Below are positions 7,865 through 15,987 of a stretch of 18,990 nucleotides of DNA, in pieces. The notes under the pieces are model-generated. The model was not told the origin of the DNA, did not search any database, and was given only the letters and a program-made list of their open reading frames with translations. The stretch comes from Rhodocyclaceae bacterium (GTDB lineage: Bacteria; Pseudomonadota; Gammaproteobacteria; Burkholderiales; Rhodocyclaceae). Positions within the stretch are counted from its first letter, which is position 1. Each line of letters opens with the position of its first letter. Made by a program: the position numbers and the translations under genes. Where the stretch lies: the NCBI GenBank assembly GCA_013821865.1, contig PNJM01000014.1, positions 1 to 18,990 of the forward strand, written 5' to 3'.

Positions 7865-7880
7865 CGCCAGCAGGCTGGCG
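7865..7880. repeat. Perfect 7+2+7 inverted repeat in the argS promoter
   Basis: CGCCAGC-AG-GCTGGCG is an exact inverted repeat directly upstream of the argS TATAAT, between -10 and the expected -35. It could be an operator, or a small hairpin in any leader transcript reading toward ubiB. No poly-T run follows, so a terminator role is unlikely. Confidence 0.5.
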
Positions 7881-7906
7881 CCCTTCCCCCTCGGCGGGAA
7901 ACTGTG

Positions 7907-7912
7907 TAAATT
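7907..7912 (+). promoter_or_regulatory. Possible -10 element for ubiB
   Basis: TAAATT matches four of six bases of the -10 consensus and lies 34 bp before the ubiB start, in the context TAAATTCGCCCC. No convincing -35 is visible. This is the only candidate in the short divergent region. Confidence 0.3.
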
Positions 7913-7945
7913 CGCCCCTTCCCCCAACCGTACCCGGCAGCCATC

Positions 7946-9469
7946 TTGCGCCTGTTCCGCCTCCTGAAAATCGTCGGCGTCGGCATCCGCCACGGCCTCG
8001 ACCAGATGCTCCTCGAGCACGAGCCCACGGGACGGCTGGCGCGCGCCGCGCGGCTCGTCTTTTTCTGGCGCGACCTGTCGGCGCCGCGCGCGGTGCGCCT
8101 GCGCCTGGCGCTGGAGGCGCTCGGTCCCATCTTCGTCAAATTCGGCCAGATGCTGTCCACGCGGCGCGACCTGCTGCCCGCCGACATCGCCGACGAACTG
8201 GCCAGACTGCAGGATCAGGTGCCGCCCTTTCCCTCCGCCCAGGCGATGGCCGAGCTGGAGCGGGCCTATGGCAAGCCGGTGCGGGAAGTATTCGCGGCAT
8301 TCGAGGCCGAGCCGGTCGCCAGCGCCTCGGTGGCCCAGGTGCATTTCGCGACCCTGCCGGACGGCCGTGAAGTCGCGGTCAAGATCCTCCGCCCCGACAT
8401 CGGGCGCGTCATCGCCCACGACATCGCCCTCCTCGACACTGCCGCCGGCCTGATCGAGGCGCTGTGGCCGGACGGCAGGCGGCTCAAGCCGCGCGAGGTG
8501 GTCGCGGAGTTCGAGAAGCATCTGGCCAACGAACTGGATCTCATGCGCGAGGCGGCCAACTGCTCGCAGCTGCGGCGCAACTTCCTGCATTCGCCGCTGC
8601 TCGCGGTGCCCGAGGTGCACTGGGACTGGTGCTCCGGCTCGGTGATGGTGATGGAGCGCATGCACGGCACGCCGATCGGCCAGATCGAGCAGCTCAAGGC
8701 CGCGGGCGTGGATCTCAAGGCGCTCTCGCGCGCCGGCGTGGAGATCTTCTTCACCCAGGTGTTCCGCGACGGCTTCTTCCATGCCGACATGCACCCGGGC
8801 AACATCTTCGTTTCGCCCGAAGGCAAGTACATCGCGCTCGATTTCGGCATCATGGGCACGCTCACCGATGTCGACAAGAACTACCTGGCGCAGAACTTCC
8901 TCGGCTTCTTCCGCCGCGACTACAAGGCCGTGGCGCAGGCCCACATCGACGCCGGCTGGGTGCCGGCGGATACCCGCATCGACGAGTTCGAGACGGCCAT
9001 CCGCGCCGTGTGCGAGCCGGTCTTCGACAGGCCGCTGAAGGACATCTCCTTCGGCAAAACGCTGCTGCGCCTGTTCCAGACCGGCCGCCGCTTCAACGTC
9101 GAGATCCAGCCGCAGCTGGTCATGCTGCAGAAGACGCTGCTCAACATCGAAGGCCTCGGCCGCCAGCTCGACCCGGAGCTCGACTTGTGGAAAACGGCGA
9201 AGCCCTTCCTCGAACGCTGGATGCACGAGCAGGTGGGCTGGCGCGGTTTGCTCAAAAACCTGAAGCAGGAAGCGCCGACCTGGGCCACGCTGCTGCCGCA
9301 GTTCCCGCGCCTCCTGCATCGCACCCTGACGGAGCATCCGGCGCAATCGCTGAACGAGGACCTGCAGCGCCTGCTTGCGGAACAGCAGCGGCAGACGCGG
9401 CTGCTGTGGATTTCATCGGGACTGCTCGCCGCCATCCTGGCGATCCAGCTGTTCGTGCTGCTCGCCTGA
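7946..9469 (+). CDS. ubiB: UbiB, atypical kinase/ATPase for ubiquinone biosynthesis
   Basis: A 507-residue UbiB/ABC1/ADCK-family protein needed for aerobic ubiquinone synthesis, thought to use ATP hydrolysis to assist the membrane Ubi complex. The family-defining KxGQ motif is KFGQ at 65-68 ([16 protein letters not shown]), the alanine-rich nucleotide loop is ASVAQVH at 127-133, Lys146 follows in VAVKILRP, the catalytic loop is HADMHPGN at 279-286 and the metal motif DFG at 299-301. The C-terminus ends in a hydrophobic helix ([22 protein letters not shown]) that should anchor it to the inner membrane. The start is TTG at 7946, chosen because MRLFRLLKI matches the usual UbiB beginning and no ATG lies nearby in frame. 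The usual neighbours ubiE and ubiJ are absent. Confidence 0.95.
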   Translation: MRLFRLLKIVGVGIRHGLDQMLLEHEPTGRLARAARLVFFWRDLSAPRAVRLRLALEALGPIFVKFGQMLSTRRDLLPADIADELARLQDQVPPFPSAQAMAELERAYGKPVREVFAAFEAEPVASASVAQVHFATLPDGREVAVKILRPDIGRVIAHDIALLDTAAGLIEALWPDGRRLKPREVVAEFEKHLANELDLMREAANCSQLRRNFLHSPLLAVPEVHWDWCSGSVMVMERMHGTPIGQIEQLKAAGVDLKALSRAGVEIFFTQVFRDGFFHADMHPGNIFVSPEGKYIALDFGIMGTLTDVDKNYLAQNFLGFFRRDYKAVAQAHIDAGWVPADTRIDEFETAIRAVCEPVFDRPLKDISFGKTLLRLFQTGRRFNVEIQPQLVMLQKTLLNIEGLGRQLDPELDLWKTAKPFLERWMHEQVGWRGLLKNLKQEAPTWATLLPQFPRLLHRTLTEHPAQSLNEDLQRLLAEQQRQTRLLWISSGLLAAILAIQLFVLLA

Positions 9470-9487
9470 ACGAGCCCTCGGTTTCGC

Positions 9488-9493
9488 TATAAT
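9488..9493 (+). promoter_or_regulatory. -10 element upstream of the sodium:solute symporter
   Basis: A perfect TATAAT in the context TTTCGCTATAATTCGCC lies 47 bp before the symporter start and just after the ubiB stop. The best -35 is weak (CTGAAC with 16-bp spacing). The same 11-mer TTCGCTATAAT recurs before the ferredoxin gene at 17845-17855. Confidence 0.6.
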
Positions 9494-9540
9494 TCGCCGG
9501 TTCGCGATCGCACTCCGGTCATCCACCGCGGAGTTTCACC

Positions 9541-11040
9541 ATGCTGCTCTGGTTCGTCGCCCTCTACCTTCTCGTCTCGGTCGGCATCGGCCTGCTCGCC
9601 GCCACGCGGGTCCATAACGCCAAGGATTTCGCCGTCGCCGGCCGCAGCCTGCCGCTGCCGGTGGTCACGGCGACAGTGTTCGCCACCTGGTTCGGCGCCG
9701 AGGCGGTATTCGGCGTTTCTGCCACCTTCGTCAAGGACGGCCTGGGGGGCGTGGTGGCCGATCCCTTCGGCTCCTCCATGTGCCTCATCATCGCCGGCGT
9801 TCTCTTCTCGCGTTATCTCTACAAGCTCAACATCCTGACCCTGGGCGACTTCTACCGCATGCGCTACAACCGCACGGTGGAAGTGATCACCACCGTCTGC
9901 ATCGTCGCCTCCTATCTCGGCTGGGTGGCGGCCCAGATCAAGGCGCTCGGCCTCATCTTCTTCATCGTCACCGACGGTGCCGTCAGCCAAAGCACGGGCA
10001 TGATCCTGGGCGCCGTCATCGTGCTGACCTACACCACCTTCGGCGGCATGTTCTCCGTGGCCATTCTCGACTTCGTGCAGATGGCCGTCTCCATGGGCGG
10101 CCTGCTGTTCATCGCCTGGATCGTCAGCGGCAAGACCGGCGGCGCCGAAACGGTGATCCGCCACGCGGCGGACGCCGGAAAACTGGACTTCTTCCCGCCG
10201 CCCGACCCTCTGGCCTGGGTCACCTTCCTGGGCGCCTGGGTGACCATGATGCTGGGCTCCATCCCGCAGCAGGACGTATTCCAGCGGGTGACCTCCGCCA
10301 GGAGCGCGAAAATCGCCCTCGGCGGATCCATCCTCGGCGCCTCCATTTATTTCTGTTTCACCTTCGTGCCCATGTTCATCGCCTACTCGGCGACCCTGAT
10401 CGACCCGGCCATGTTCAGCGACCTGCTGCAGAAGGATTCCCAGCTGGTGCTGCCGACCCTGGTGCTCCAGCACACGCCGCTGGCGGCCCAGGTGCTGTTC
10501 TTCGGGGCGGTGCTCTCGGCGATCATGAGCTGCTCCTCGGCCACCCTGCTGGCGCCCTCGGTCACCTTCGCCGAGAACGTCGTCAAGGGCTTCTACCCGA
10601 ACATGGGCGACCGCCGCTTCCTCTGGGTCATGCGCGGCTGCCTGGTCGGCTTCGCCGGCATCGTGCTGATCTTCGCCCTGAATTCGCAAGCCTCCATCTT
10701 CAAGATGGTGGAAAACGCCTACAAGGTGACCCTGGCCGGCGCCTTCGTGCCCCTGCTGGCCGGCATTCTCTGGAAGCGGGCCAGCACCCAGGGAGCGCTC
10801 GCTGCCACCTTCGGCGGCCTCGCCGCCTGGATACTGATCGAACTGCTGGTGGGCGAGGCCAGCCCGGTGCCGCCGCAGCTGATCGGCCTGGGCGTGAGCG
10901 CAATCGGCATGGCGGCCGGCTCCCTGCTGCCGCAATGGGTCGGCCGGCCCACGCCGCTGCAGCCGGCGCATGCCGGAATGCACCGCCACGCGGCGGCACA
11001 GACGCATCACGTCGGCGAACCGCCGCACCACCACCCATAA
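9541..11040 (+). CDS. Sodium:solute symporter (SSS family) with His-rich C-terminal tail
   Basis: A 499-residue inner-membrane symporter of the SSS/PutP family, which uses the Na+ gradient to import a small solute. The first helix is followed by the typical KDFAVAGRSLPLPVV, then about a dozen hydrophobic segments; FATWFGAEAVFGV, YTTFGGMFSVAILDFVQM and GSIPQQDVFQRVTSA are family landmarks, the last near where several SSS members have a conserved Gln-rich loop. GGAG lies upstream of the ATG. The last 25 residues (475-499) hold eight histidines, ending in PPHHHP, unlike a usual SSS tail, and could bind a metal or sense pH (inference). Its substrate is unknown; amino acid, organic acid or polyamine-related compounds are all possible. 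It has its own promoter and precedes the polyamine-type operon. Confidence 0.9.
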   Translation: MLLWFVALYLLVSVGIGLLAATRVHNAKDFAVAGRSLPLPVVTATVFATWFGAEAVFGVSATFVKDGLGGVVADPFGSSMCLIIAGVLFSRYLYKLNILTLGDFYRMRYNRTVEVITTVCIVASYLGWVAAQIKALGLIFFIVTDGAVSQSTGMILGAVIVLTYTTFGGMFSVAILDFVQMAVSMGGLLFIAWIVSGKTGGAETVIRHAADAGKLDFFPPPDPLAWVTFLGAWVTMMLGSIPQQDVFQRVTSARSAKIALGGSILGASIYFCFTFVPMFIAYSATLIDPAMFSDLLQKDSQLVLPTLVLQHTPLAAQVLFFGAVLSAIMSCSSATLLAPSVTFAENVVKGFYPNMGDRRFLWVMRGCLVGFAGIVLIFALNSQASIFKMVENAYKVTLAGAFVPLLAGILWKRASTQGALAATFGGLAAWILIELLVGEASPVPPQLIGLGVSAIGMAAGSLLPQWVGRPTPLQPAHAGMHRHAAAQTHHVGEPPHHHP

Positions 11041-11042
11041 TA

Positions 11043-11077
11043 GTTTCGGGTTTGGGGTTTCGAGTTTAGAGTTGATG
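11043..11077 (+). repeat. Five-unit degenerate heptamer tandem repeat (GTTTNGR)
   Basis: Directly after the symporter stop the sequence divides into exact 7-base units: GTTTCGG, GTTTGGG, GTTTCGA, GTTTAGA and GTTGATG. Four units keep GTTT and the last decays. The block is T/G-rich on one strand and quite unlike the surrounding coding sequence. It does not encode protein. Origin is unknown. Confidence 0.7.
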
Positions 11078-11081
11078 CTTG

Positions 11082-11099
11082 GCGCCGCCGATGCGGCGC
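11082..11099 (+). terminator. Hairpin between symporter and ABC operon, possible weak terminator
   Basis: GCGCCGC-CGAT-GCGGCGC forms a perfect 7-bp GC-only stem with a 4-base loop. Only a short T run (ACTTTCC) follows, so termination would be inefficient; it may attenuate read-through from the symporter or protect RNA ends. Confidence 0.4.
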
Positions 11100-11127
11100 G
11101 ACTTTCCGCCCCAGATGCGAAACGGTC

Positions 11128-12213
11128 ATGGCGCTACTCGAGATCCGCAATGTCACGCGCCGCTACGGTGATCTGGCCGCCGTCTGCGACGTCAGCCTCG
11201 ACGTCGAGCAGGGCGAGTTCTTCACCCTGCTGGGGCCTTCCGGCTGCGGCAAGACAACCCTCTTGCGCATGATCGCCGGCTTCGAGGCGCCCGACGCCGG
11301 GCGCATCCTGCTCGACGGCAAAGACCTCGCCGGCACGCCGCCGGAGCAGCGGCCGGTGCACACCGTCTTCCAGAGCTACGCGCTGTTTCCCCACATGACT
11401 GTCGCGCAGAACATCGCCTTCCCGCTCAGGATGGCGGGCCGGCCGACAGAAGAGATCTCGCGGCGCGTCGGGGAAACGCTGGAACTGGTGCACCTCGGCG
11501 ACAAGGCGCACCAGTACCCGCACGAGCTCTCCGGCGGCCAGAAGCAGCGCGTCGCGCTGGCGCGGGGGCTGGTGAACCGGCCGCGCCTGCTGCTGCTCGA
11601 CGAGCCGCTGGGCGCGCTGGATGCGAAGCTGCGCGAGGAAATGCAGCTCGAGCTGATCAAGCTGCAGAAGGAGGTGGGCGTCACCTTCGTCTTCGTCACC
11701 CACGCGCAGGCCGAGGCGCTGGCCCTCTCCCATCGCATCGCCGTGTTGCGGGACGGCCGCGTCGAGCAGATGGACGAGCCGTCCAGGATCTACGGTTTCC
11801 CGAAGAACCGCTTCGTCGCGGATTTCATCGGCAGCATCAACCTGCTCGACGCCGAGGTGATCGAAGCGGCATCCGGCCACCTGCGGCTGTCGGTCGCCGG
11901 CCTCGGCGAAGTCATCGCGCCGCATGCCGCCGCGGCCGGTGCCGGACTGAGGGGCGCCTTCGCCATACGGCCCGAGCAGGTGCGCATCTCGCCTCACACC
12001 GAGGCGCCGCAGCTGAAGAACCATTTCACCGGCCGGGTGAGCAGCTTCCTCTACATCGGCGACGTCACCACCTACATCGTCGAGACCGCCGGCGGCGCCC
12101 GCATCGAGGCGCTGCTGCCCAACTCGGCGCCGGGCCGTGCCCAGTTCTTCGAAACGGGCGACGCGGTGGCGGTCTCTTGGCGCCACGACGCGGGAGCCTG
12201 GCTCGGTGAGTGA
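11128..12213 (+). CDS. potA: Polyamine-type ABC transporter ATP-binding protein (PotA/PotG)
   Basis: A 361-residue ATPase that powers polyamine import. Walker A is GPSGCGKT at 36-43, the Q-loop is in [13 protein letters not shown], the signature is [15 protein letters not shown], Walker B is LLLLDEP followed by the D-loop GALDAKLR, and the switch histidine is in VTHAQAEAL. The last differs from the usual VTHDQEEAL by two alanines, though the histidine is kept. The C-terminal ~120 residues form the regulatory TOBE region ([10 protein letters not shown] ... [15 protein letters not shown]). Length and layout fit PotA/PotG. The ribosome site is weak. It overlaps the first permease by 8 nt, so the two are translationally coupled. 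Confidence 0.93.
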   Translation: MALLEIRNVTRRYGDLAAVCDVSLDVEQGEFFTLLGPSGCGKTTLLRMIAGFEAPDAGRILLDGKDLAGTPPEQRPVHTVFQSYALFPHMTVAQNIAFPLRMAGRPTEEISRRVGETLELVHLGDKAHQYPHELSGGQKQRVALARGLVNRPRLLLLDEPLGALDAKLREEMQLELIKLQKEVGVTFVFVTHAQAEALALSHRIAVLRDGRVEQMDEPSRIYGFPKNRFVADFIGSINLLDAEVIEAASGHLRLSVAGLGEVIAPHAAAAGAGLRGAFAIRPEQVRISPHTEAPQLKNHFTGRVSSFLYIGDVTTYIVETAGGARIEALLPNSAPGRAQFFETGDAVAVSWRHDAGAWLGE

Positions 12214-13057
12214 CGAAGCGCACACGACCGCGGCCTCCCGCCTCACCCGCCGGCTGGTGAGCGGACCGCCCTTCCTGTTCCTGCTGGTGTTCTTCGTCCT
12301 GCCCGGCCTGATCATGGTGGCCGCCTCGTTCCGCTACCCGGGCGAATTCGGCGGGCTGGCGCCGCTGTCAGCCGGCCGGCCCGGCGAGGAAGCCGGGCTC
12401 ACGATCGAGAACTACCGGGTCTTCTTCGGCGACTGGATCTATGCCGAGATTTTCGCCAAGTCGTTCGGCGTGGCGGCGCTGACCGCCCTCATCTGCCTGG
12501 TGATGGCCTACCCGGTGGCACTCGCCATCGCGCGCAGCCCCAGGCAGCGGCGCGATTTTCTGACCCTGCTGGTGATCCTGCCCTTCGCCAGCAATTTCCT
12601 GGTGCGGATCTACGCCTGGATGATCATCCTCGGCCCGCTCGACCTGCTCTTCTCGCGCACCGCGGTGGTCATCGGCATGGTGTACGTGCATCTGCCCTTC
12701 ATGATCCTGCCGCTCTACACCAATCTGGAGAAACACGATCCCGTCCTGCTCGACGCCGCCCAGGACCTCGGCGCCGGCGCCTGGCAGCGCTTCTGGCGGG
12801 TGACCTTCCCGCTCTCGCTGCCGGGCATCTTCGCCGGCTCGGCGCTGGTGTTCATCCCGGTGCTGGGCATGTTCGCCATACCCGAGATCCTCGGCGGCAA
12901 GGACGACTGGCTGGTCGGCAACCTGATCAAGGAATCCTTCCTCGGCACACGCGACTGGCCCTTCGGCTCGATGCTGTCCATCATGCTGACCCTCGCGGTG
13001 CTGGCGGTGGCGGGTTTCTCCGCGTGGCTCGCGCGGCGGGGAGGCGGCCGTGCGTAG
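12206..13057 (+). CDS. potB: Polyamine-type ABC transporter permease (PotB/PotH)
   Basis: A 283-residue inner-membrane permease with about six helices, starting with FLFLLVFFVLPGLIMVAASF. The coupling EAA-type loop reads LDAAQDLGAGAWQRFWRVTF, where it contacts the ATPase. The GTG start at 12206 is chosen because GGAG lies 9 bases upstream and the start overlaps the previous stop by 8 nt; a longer frame from 12137 would add 23 residues read out of frame from the ATPase gene. The periplasmic stretch between helices 1 and 2 contains GLAPLSAGRPGEEAGLTIENY. It pairs with the next permease to form the channel. Confidence 0.92.
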   Translation: MSDEAHTTAASRLTRRLVSGPPFLFLLVFFVLPGLIMVAASFRYPGEFGGLAPLSAGRPGEEAGLTIENYRVFFGDWIYAEIFAKSFGVAALTALICLVMAYPVALAIARSPRQRRDFLTLLVILPFASNFLVRIYAWMIILGPLDLLFSRTAVVIGMVYVHLPFMILPLYTNLEKHDPVLLDAAQDLGAGAWQRFWRVTFPLSLPGIFAGSALVFIPVLGMFAIPEILGGKDDWLVGNLIKESFLGTRDWPFGSMLSIMLTLAVLAVAGFSAWLARRGGGRA

Positions 13058-13826
13058 AGCGTGGTGGTTGTGGGCGGGCGCGATCGCTGTCTACGCCTTC
13101 CTCTACGTCCCGCTGGCGGTGGTGGTCGCCTTCTCGTTCAACGACTCGCGGCTGAATGCGGAATGGGTCGGCTTCACCCTGAACTGGTACAAGACCCTGC
13201 TCGCCGACGAGGCCATGCTGCAGGCCGCCTTCAACTCGCTGCTGATTGCCGTGGTGGCTTCGGCCGTGGCGACGGTGCTCGGCACCATGGCCGGCATCGC
13301 CATGCACCGCTGGAAGCCGAAGCTGCTGCCCTTCATGGTGCTCACCCCCGTGGCCATGCCGGAGATCCTGCTCGGCGTCTCCCTGCTCGTCTTCTTCATC
13401 ACGGCCTTCGGCCAGGAATCGCTCAGCCTGCTCACCGTCGTCCTGGCCCACATCACCTTCTGCCTCGGCTTCGTCGCCATCATCGTGCGGTCGCGGCTGG
13501 CCGGCATGGACGAGAGCCTCTTCGAGGCGGCGCGCGATCTCGGCGCCACGCCGTGGCAGACCTTCCGCCTGGTGACCCTGCCGCTGATCATGCCCGGCAT
13601 CATCGCCGGCGCGCTGATGGCCTTCACGCTCTCGATCGACGATTTCGTCATCACCTTCTTCACTTCCGGCGTCGGCGTGAAAACCCTGCCGCTGCAGATC
13701 TACTCCATGATCAAGGTGGCGGTGACGCCCGAGGTGAACGCCGTATCCACCCTGCTCATGCTGATCACGCTGGCGATGATCGCCATCGCCTCGCGCTTGG
13801 CGCCCGGCGTGCTGAAGGCCCACTGA
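13050..13826 (+). CDS. potC: Polyamine-type ABC transporter permease (PotC/PotI)
   Basis: A 258-residue inner-membrane permease, the second half of the translocation channel. Landmarks are YVPLAVVVAFSFNDS, SLLIAVVASAVATVLGTMAGIA, the MPEILLGVSLLVFF helix, the EAA-type loop FEAARDLGATPWQTFRLVTLP and the C-terminal SIDDFVITFFTSG, all typical of PotC/PotI. The GTG start overlaps the potB stop by 8 nt and is preceded by a strong GGGGAGG 6 bases upstream. The next gene begins 2 nt after its stop. Confidence 0.93.
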   Translation: MRRAWWLWAGAIAVYAFLYVPLAVVVAFSFNDSRLNAEWVGFTLNWYKTLLADEAMLQAAFNSLLIAVVASAVATVLGTMAGIAMHRWKPKLLPFMVLTPVAMPEILLGVSLLVFFITAFGQESLSLLTVVLAHITFCLGFVAIIVRSRLAGMDESLFEAARDLGATPWQTFRLVTLPLIMPGIIAGALMAFTLSIDDFVITFFTSGVGVKTLPLQIYSMIKVAVTPEVNAVSTLLMLITLAMIAIASRLAPGVLKAH

Positions 13827-13828
13827 GC

Positions 13829-14890
13829 ATGCAACGGCTGCTCGTACTGGTGGCGCTGATCGCCGCACCGGCAATGGCGTTGGCCGATGACGTGCTCTAC
13901 CTCTACAACTGGAACAACTACATTTCCGATGCCGCGGTGCGGCGCTTCGAGGCGCGCTGCCGCTGCCGGGTCAAGCAGGACTACTACTCGAGCAACGAGG
14001 AGATGCTGGCCAAGCTGGCCGCGGGCGCGGCCGGCTACGACATCCTGGTGCCGACGGGCAATGCGGTGGAAACGCTGATCCGCGAAAACGCGCTGCGGCC
14101 CATCGACAAATCCAGGCTGCCGAACCTCGCCAGCATCAGGCCGGAGTTCCTCGACACGCCCTTCGATCCGGGCAACCGCTATTCGGTGCCCTATGCCTAT
14201 TCGGTCACCCTGATCGGCTACAACGAGCAGAAGATGAAGGAACTCGGCCTGCCCACCGGCACCTGGGCGGTGATCTTCGAGCCGAAATACCTCGAGCGGC
14301 TGAAGGGCAAGGTGACGGTGCTCGACGACCCGCGCGAATTGATCGGGGCGGCGCTCAGGTACCTCGGCCACTCGATCAACGAAACCGACGAAGCCAGGCT
14401 GAAGCAGGCGCGCGACCTGATCCTGCGCGCCAAGCCCTACTGGGCGGCGTTCAACGCCTCCAGCTACATCAAGGAGCTGACCATCGGCAACATCTGGCTC
14501 GCCCACGGCTACTCGAGCGACATGTTCCAGGCGGCACAGGACGCGGAGAAGGCCCGCCGGCCGTTCACCATCGGCTATGCGACGCCGCGGGAGGGCGCCG
14601 TCATCGCGGTCGACTCGATGGTGCTGCACAAGAGCGGCCGGCGGCCCGACCTGGCGCATCTTTTCATCGACTTCATGCTCGAAGGCGGCAACTCCGCCGA
14701 GCTCACCAACCTGACCGGTTCGGGCAATCCCAACCTCGCGGCCCTGCCGCACATCAGGCCGGACATCAAGGACAATCCCGCAGTCTTTCCCGACACGGAA
14801 GCGCGCAAGCGGCTGGAGATGATGCGCGACCTGGACAGGAAAAGCCGGCGCCTGGTGAATCGCCTGTGGACCGAAATCAAGGTGCGCTAA
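13829..14890 (+). CDS. potD: Periplasmic polyamine-type substrate-binding protein (PotD/PotF-like, divergent pocket)
   Basis: A 353-residue periplasmic binding protein that delivers ligand to the permeases. A signal peptide (QRLLVLVALIAAPAMALA) is cleaved before DDVLYLYNW. The family opening YNWNNYI holds Trp28 and Tyr31. Further matches are PYAYSVTLIGYN, LDDPRELIGAALRYLG and AAFNASSYIKELTIGN; the C-terminal RLVNRLWTEIKVR resembles PotF more than PotD. Against remembered E. coli sequences, the acidic amine-binding positions in SDMF and VDSM are kept, but the Asp/Glu after YNW is Asn and several stacking aromatics are replaced (VPTGNA, IAVDS). A different or larger ligand is possible. The start at 13829 follows GAAGG and the previous stop by 2 nt; a frame open from 13061 is antiframe to potC. 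Confidence 0.9.
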   Translation: MQRLLVLVALIAAPAMALADDVLYLYNWNNYISDAAVRRFEARCRCRVKQDYYSSNEEMLAKLAAGAAGYDILVPTGNAVETLIRENALRPIDKSRLPNLASIRPEFLDTPFDPGNRYSVPYAYSVTLIGYNEQKMKELGLPTGTWAVIFEPKYLERLKGKVTVLDDPRELIGAALRYLGHSINETDEARLKQARDLILRAKPYWAAFNASSYIKELTIGNIWLAHGYSSDMFQAAQDAEKARRPFTIGYATPREGAVIAVDSMVLHKSGRRPDLAHLFIDFMLEGGNSAELTNLTGSGNPNLAALPHIRPDIKDNPAVFPDTEARKRLEMMRDLDRKSRRLVNRLWTEIKVR

Positions 14891-14904
14891 ACTCCCGGCA
14901 CACC

Positions 14905-15987
14905 ATGACCGCCCGCCATGCTTCGCCGCTCGCCCGCTATCTCGCCGCCGCCTACGCGCTGCTGGTGATCTACGCCAGCCTCCACCCATTCTCCGGCTGG
15001 CGCGATACGGGCGCGCCGATGCTGGACTTCCTGGCGGCCGCCTGGCCGCGCTATTACACCGTCTTCGATCTCGTCACCAACATGCTGGCCTATGTGCCGC
15101 TCGGCTTCCTGCTGGTGCCGGCGCTGCACCCGCGCCTGCGCCTGGGCATCGCCGCCGTGCTCGCCGCCGTAGTCGGCCTGGCGCTCAGCTTTTCAATCGA
15201 AACACTGCAGCACTTCCTGCCCACGCGCGTACCCTCCAATCTCGATCTCGCCTGCAACGGCATCGGCGCGCTGACCGGCGCTGCGCTGGGAATGAACTGG
15301 GGGCGGGCGCTGGTCGACGGCGGGCGCCTGCACGCCCTGCGCATGCGGCTCATCGTCCACGGCAAGGCCGCCGACTTCGGCCTGGTGCTGCTCGGCCTCT
15401 GGCTGCTGACCCAGCTCAACCCTGAAATACTGCTCTTCGGCACCGGCGACCTGCGCACGCTGCTCGGCCTTGAGCCGCTGCCCTACTCGGCCAAGCGCTT
15501 TCTCGTCATCGAGGCGGGCGTGACCGCCGGCGGTACGCTCGCCGCCGGTCTCGTTGCCGCATTGCTGCTGCGAACGCCGCGGCACTGGGTGCTCGGCATA
15601 CTGTTCATGCTGGCTCTGGTGATAAGAGGTTTTGCCGGCGCGCTGCTGGTCAGTGCCGCGCAGTTCGGCCACTGGATCACCCCCGGCAACATGCTCGGGC
15701 TTGCCTGCGGCACGCTGCTGCTGCTGCCGGCGCTGCTGCTGCCCAGGCTGGTGCAGCAGGTACTGGCCGCGCTGGCACTGTTCTTCACCACCGCACTGGT
15801 GAACCTGGCCCCCGAGAACCCCTATCTCGCCGCCACGCTGCAAGTCTGGCAGCAGGGCCACTTCCTCAACTTCAACGGCCTGACGCGGCTGGTGTCCAGC
15901 CTCTGGCCCTTCGCCGCGCTGCCCTTCCTCATGCTGCCGCGCGGCCGGCGGGAGGGTTCGCCCCGGGAGAAGCAAAATGAATCATGA
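14905..15987 (+). CDS. VanZ-like family membrane protein, long form
   Basis: A 360-residue polytopic inner-membrane protein. The N-terminal ~130 residues form a VanZ-like domain: YASLHPFSGWRD, the conserved DLVTNMLAYVPLGFLLVP, and the signature SIETLQHFLPTRVPSNLDL with NGIGALTGAALG (98-128). The remaining ~230 residues add about six more hydrophobic helices, so the protein is two to three times longer than a minimal VanZ protein. VanZ confers low-level teicoplanin resistance in enterococci, but the proteobacterial members have no known role; a cell-envelope function is only a guess. It starts 14 nt after the binding-protein gene and overlaps the next gene by 11 nt, so it belongs to the same transcript. 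An in-frame ATG at 14866 inside potD is less likely as start. Confidence 0.85.
   Translation: MTARHASPLARYLAAAYALLVIYASLHPFSGWRDTGAPMLDFLAAAWPRYYTVFDLVTNMLAYVPLGFLLVPALHPRLRLGIAAVLAAVVGLALSFSIETLQHFLPTRVPSNLDLACNGIGALTGAALGMNWGRALVDGGRLHALRMRLIVHGKAADFGLVLLGLWLLTQLNPEILLFGTGDLRTLLGLEPLPYSAKRFLVIEAGVTAGGTLAAGLVAALLLRTPRHWVLGILFMLALVIRGFAGALLVSAAQFGHWITPGNMLGLACGTLLLLPALLLPRLVQQVLAALALFFTTALVNLAPENPYLAATLQVWQQGHFLNFNGLTRLVSSLWPFAALPFLMLPRGRREGSPREKQNES

Noticed and set aside
7859..9346. 495-codon minus-strand open frame antisense to ubiB
   Set aside because: UbiB motifs are complete on the plus strand; this frame is a compositional shadow.
9487..11034. 515-codon minus-strand open frame antisense to the symporter
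   Set aside because: Extremely Gly/Asp/Glu/His-rich translation, no domain, opposite a clear membrane protein.
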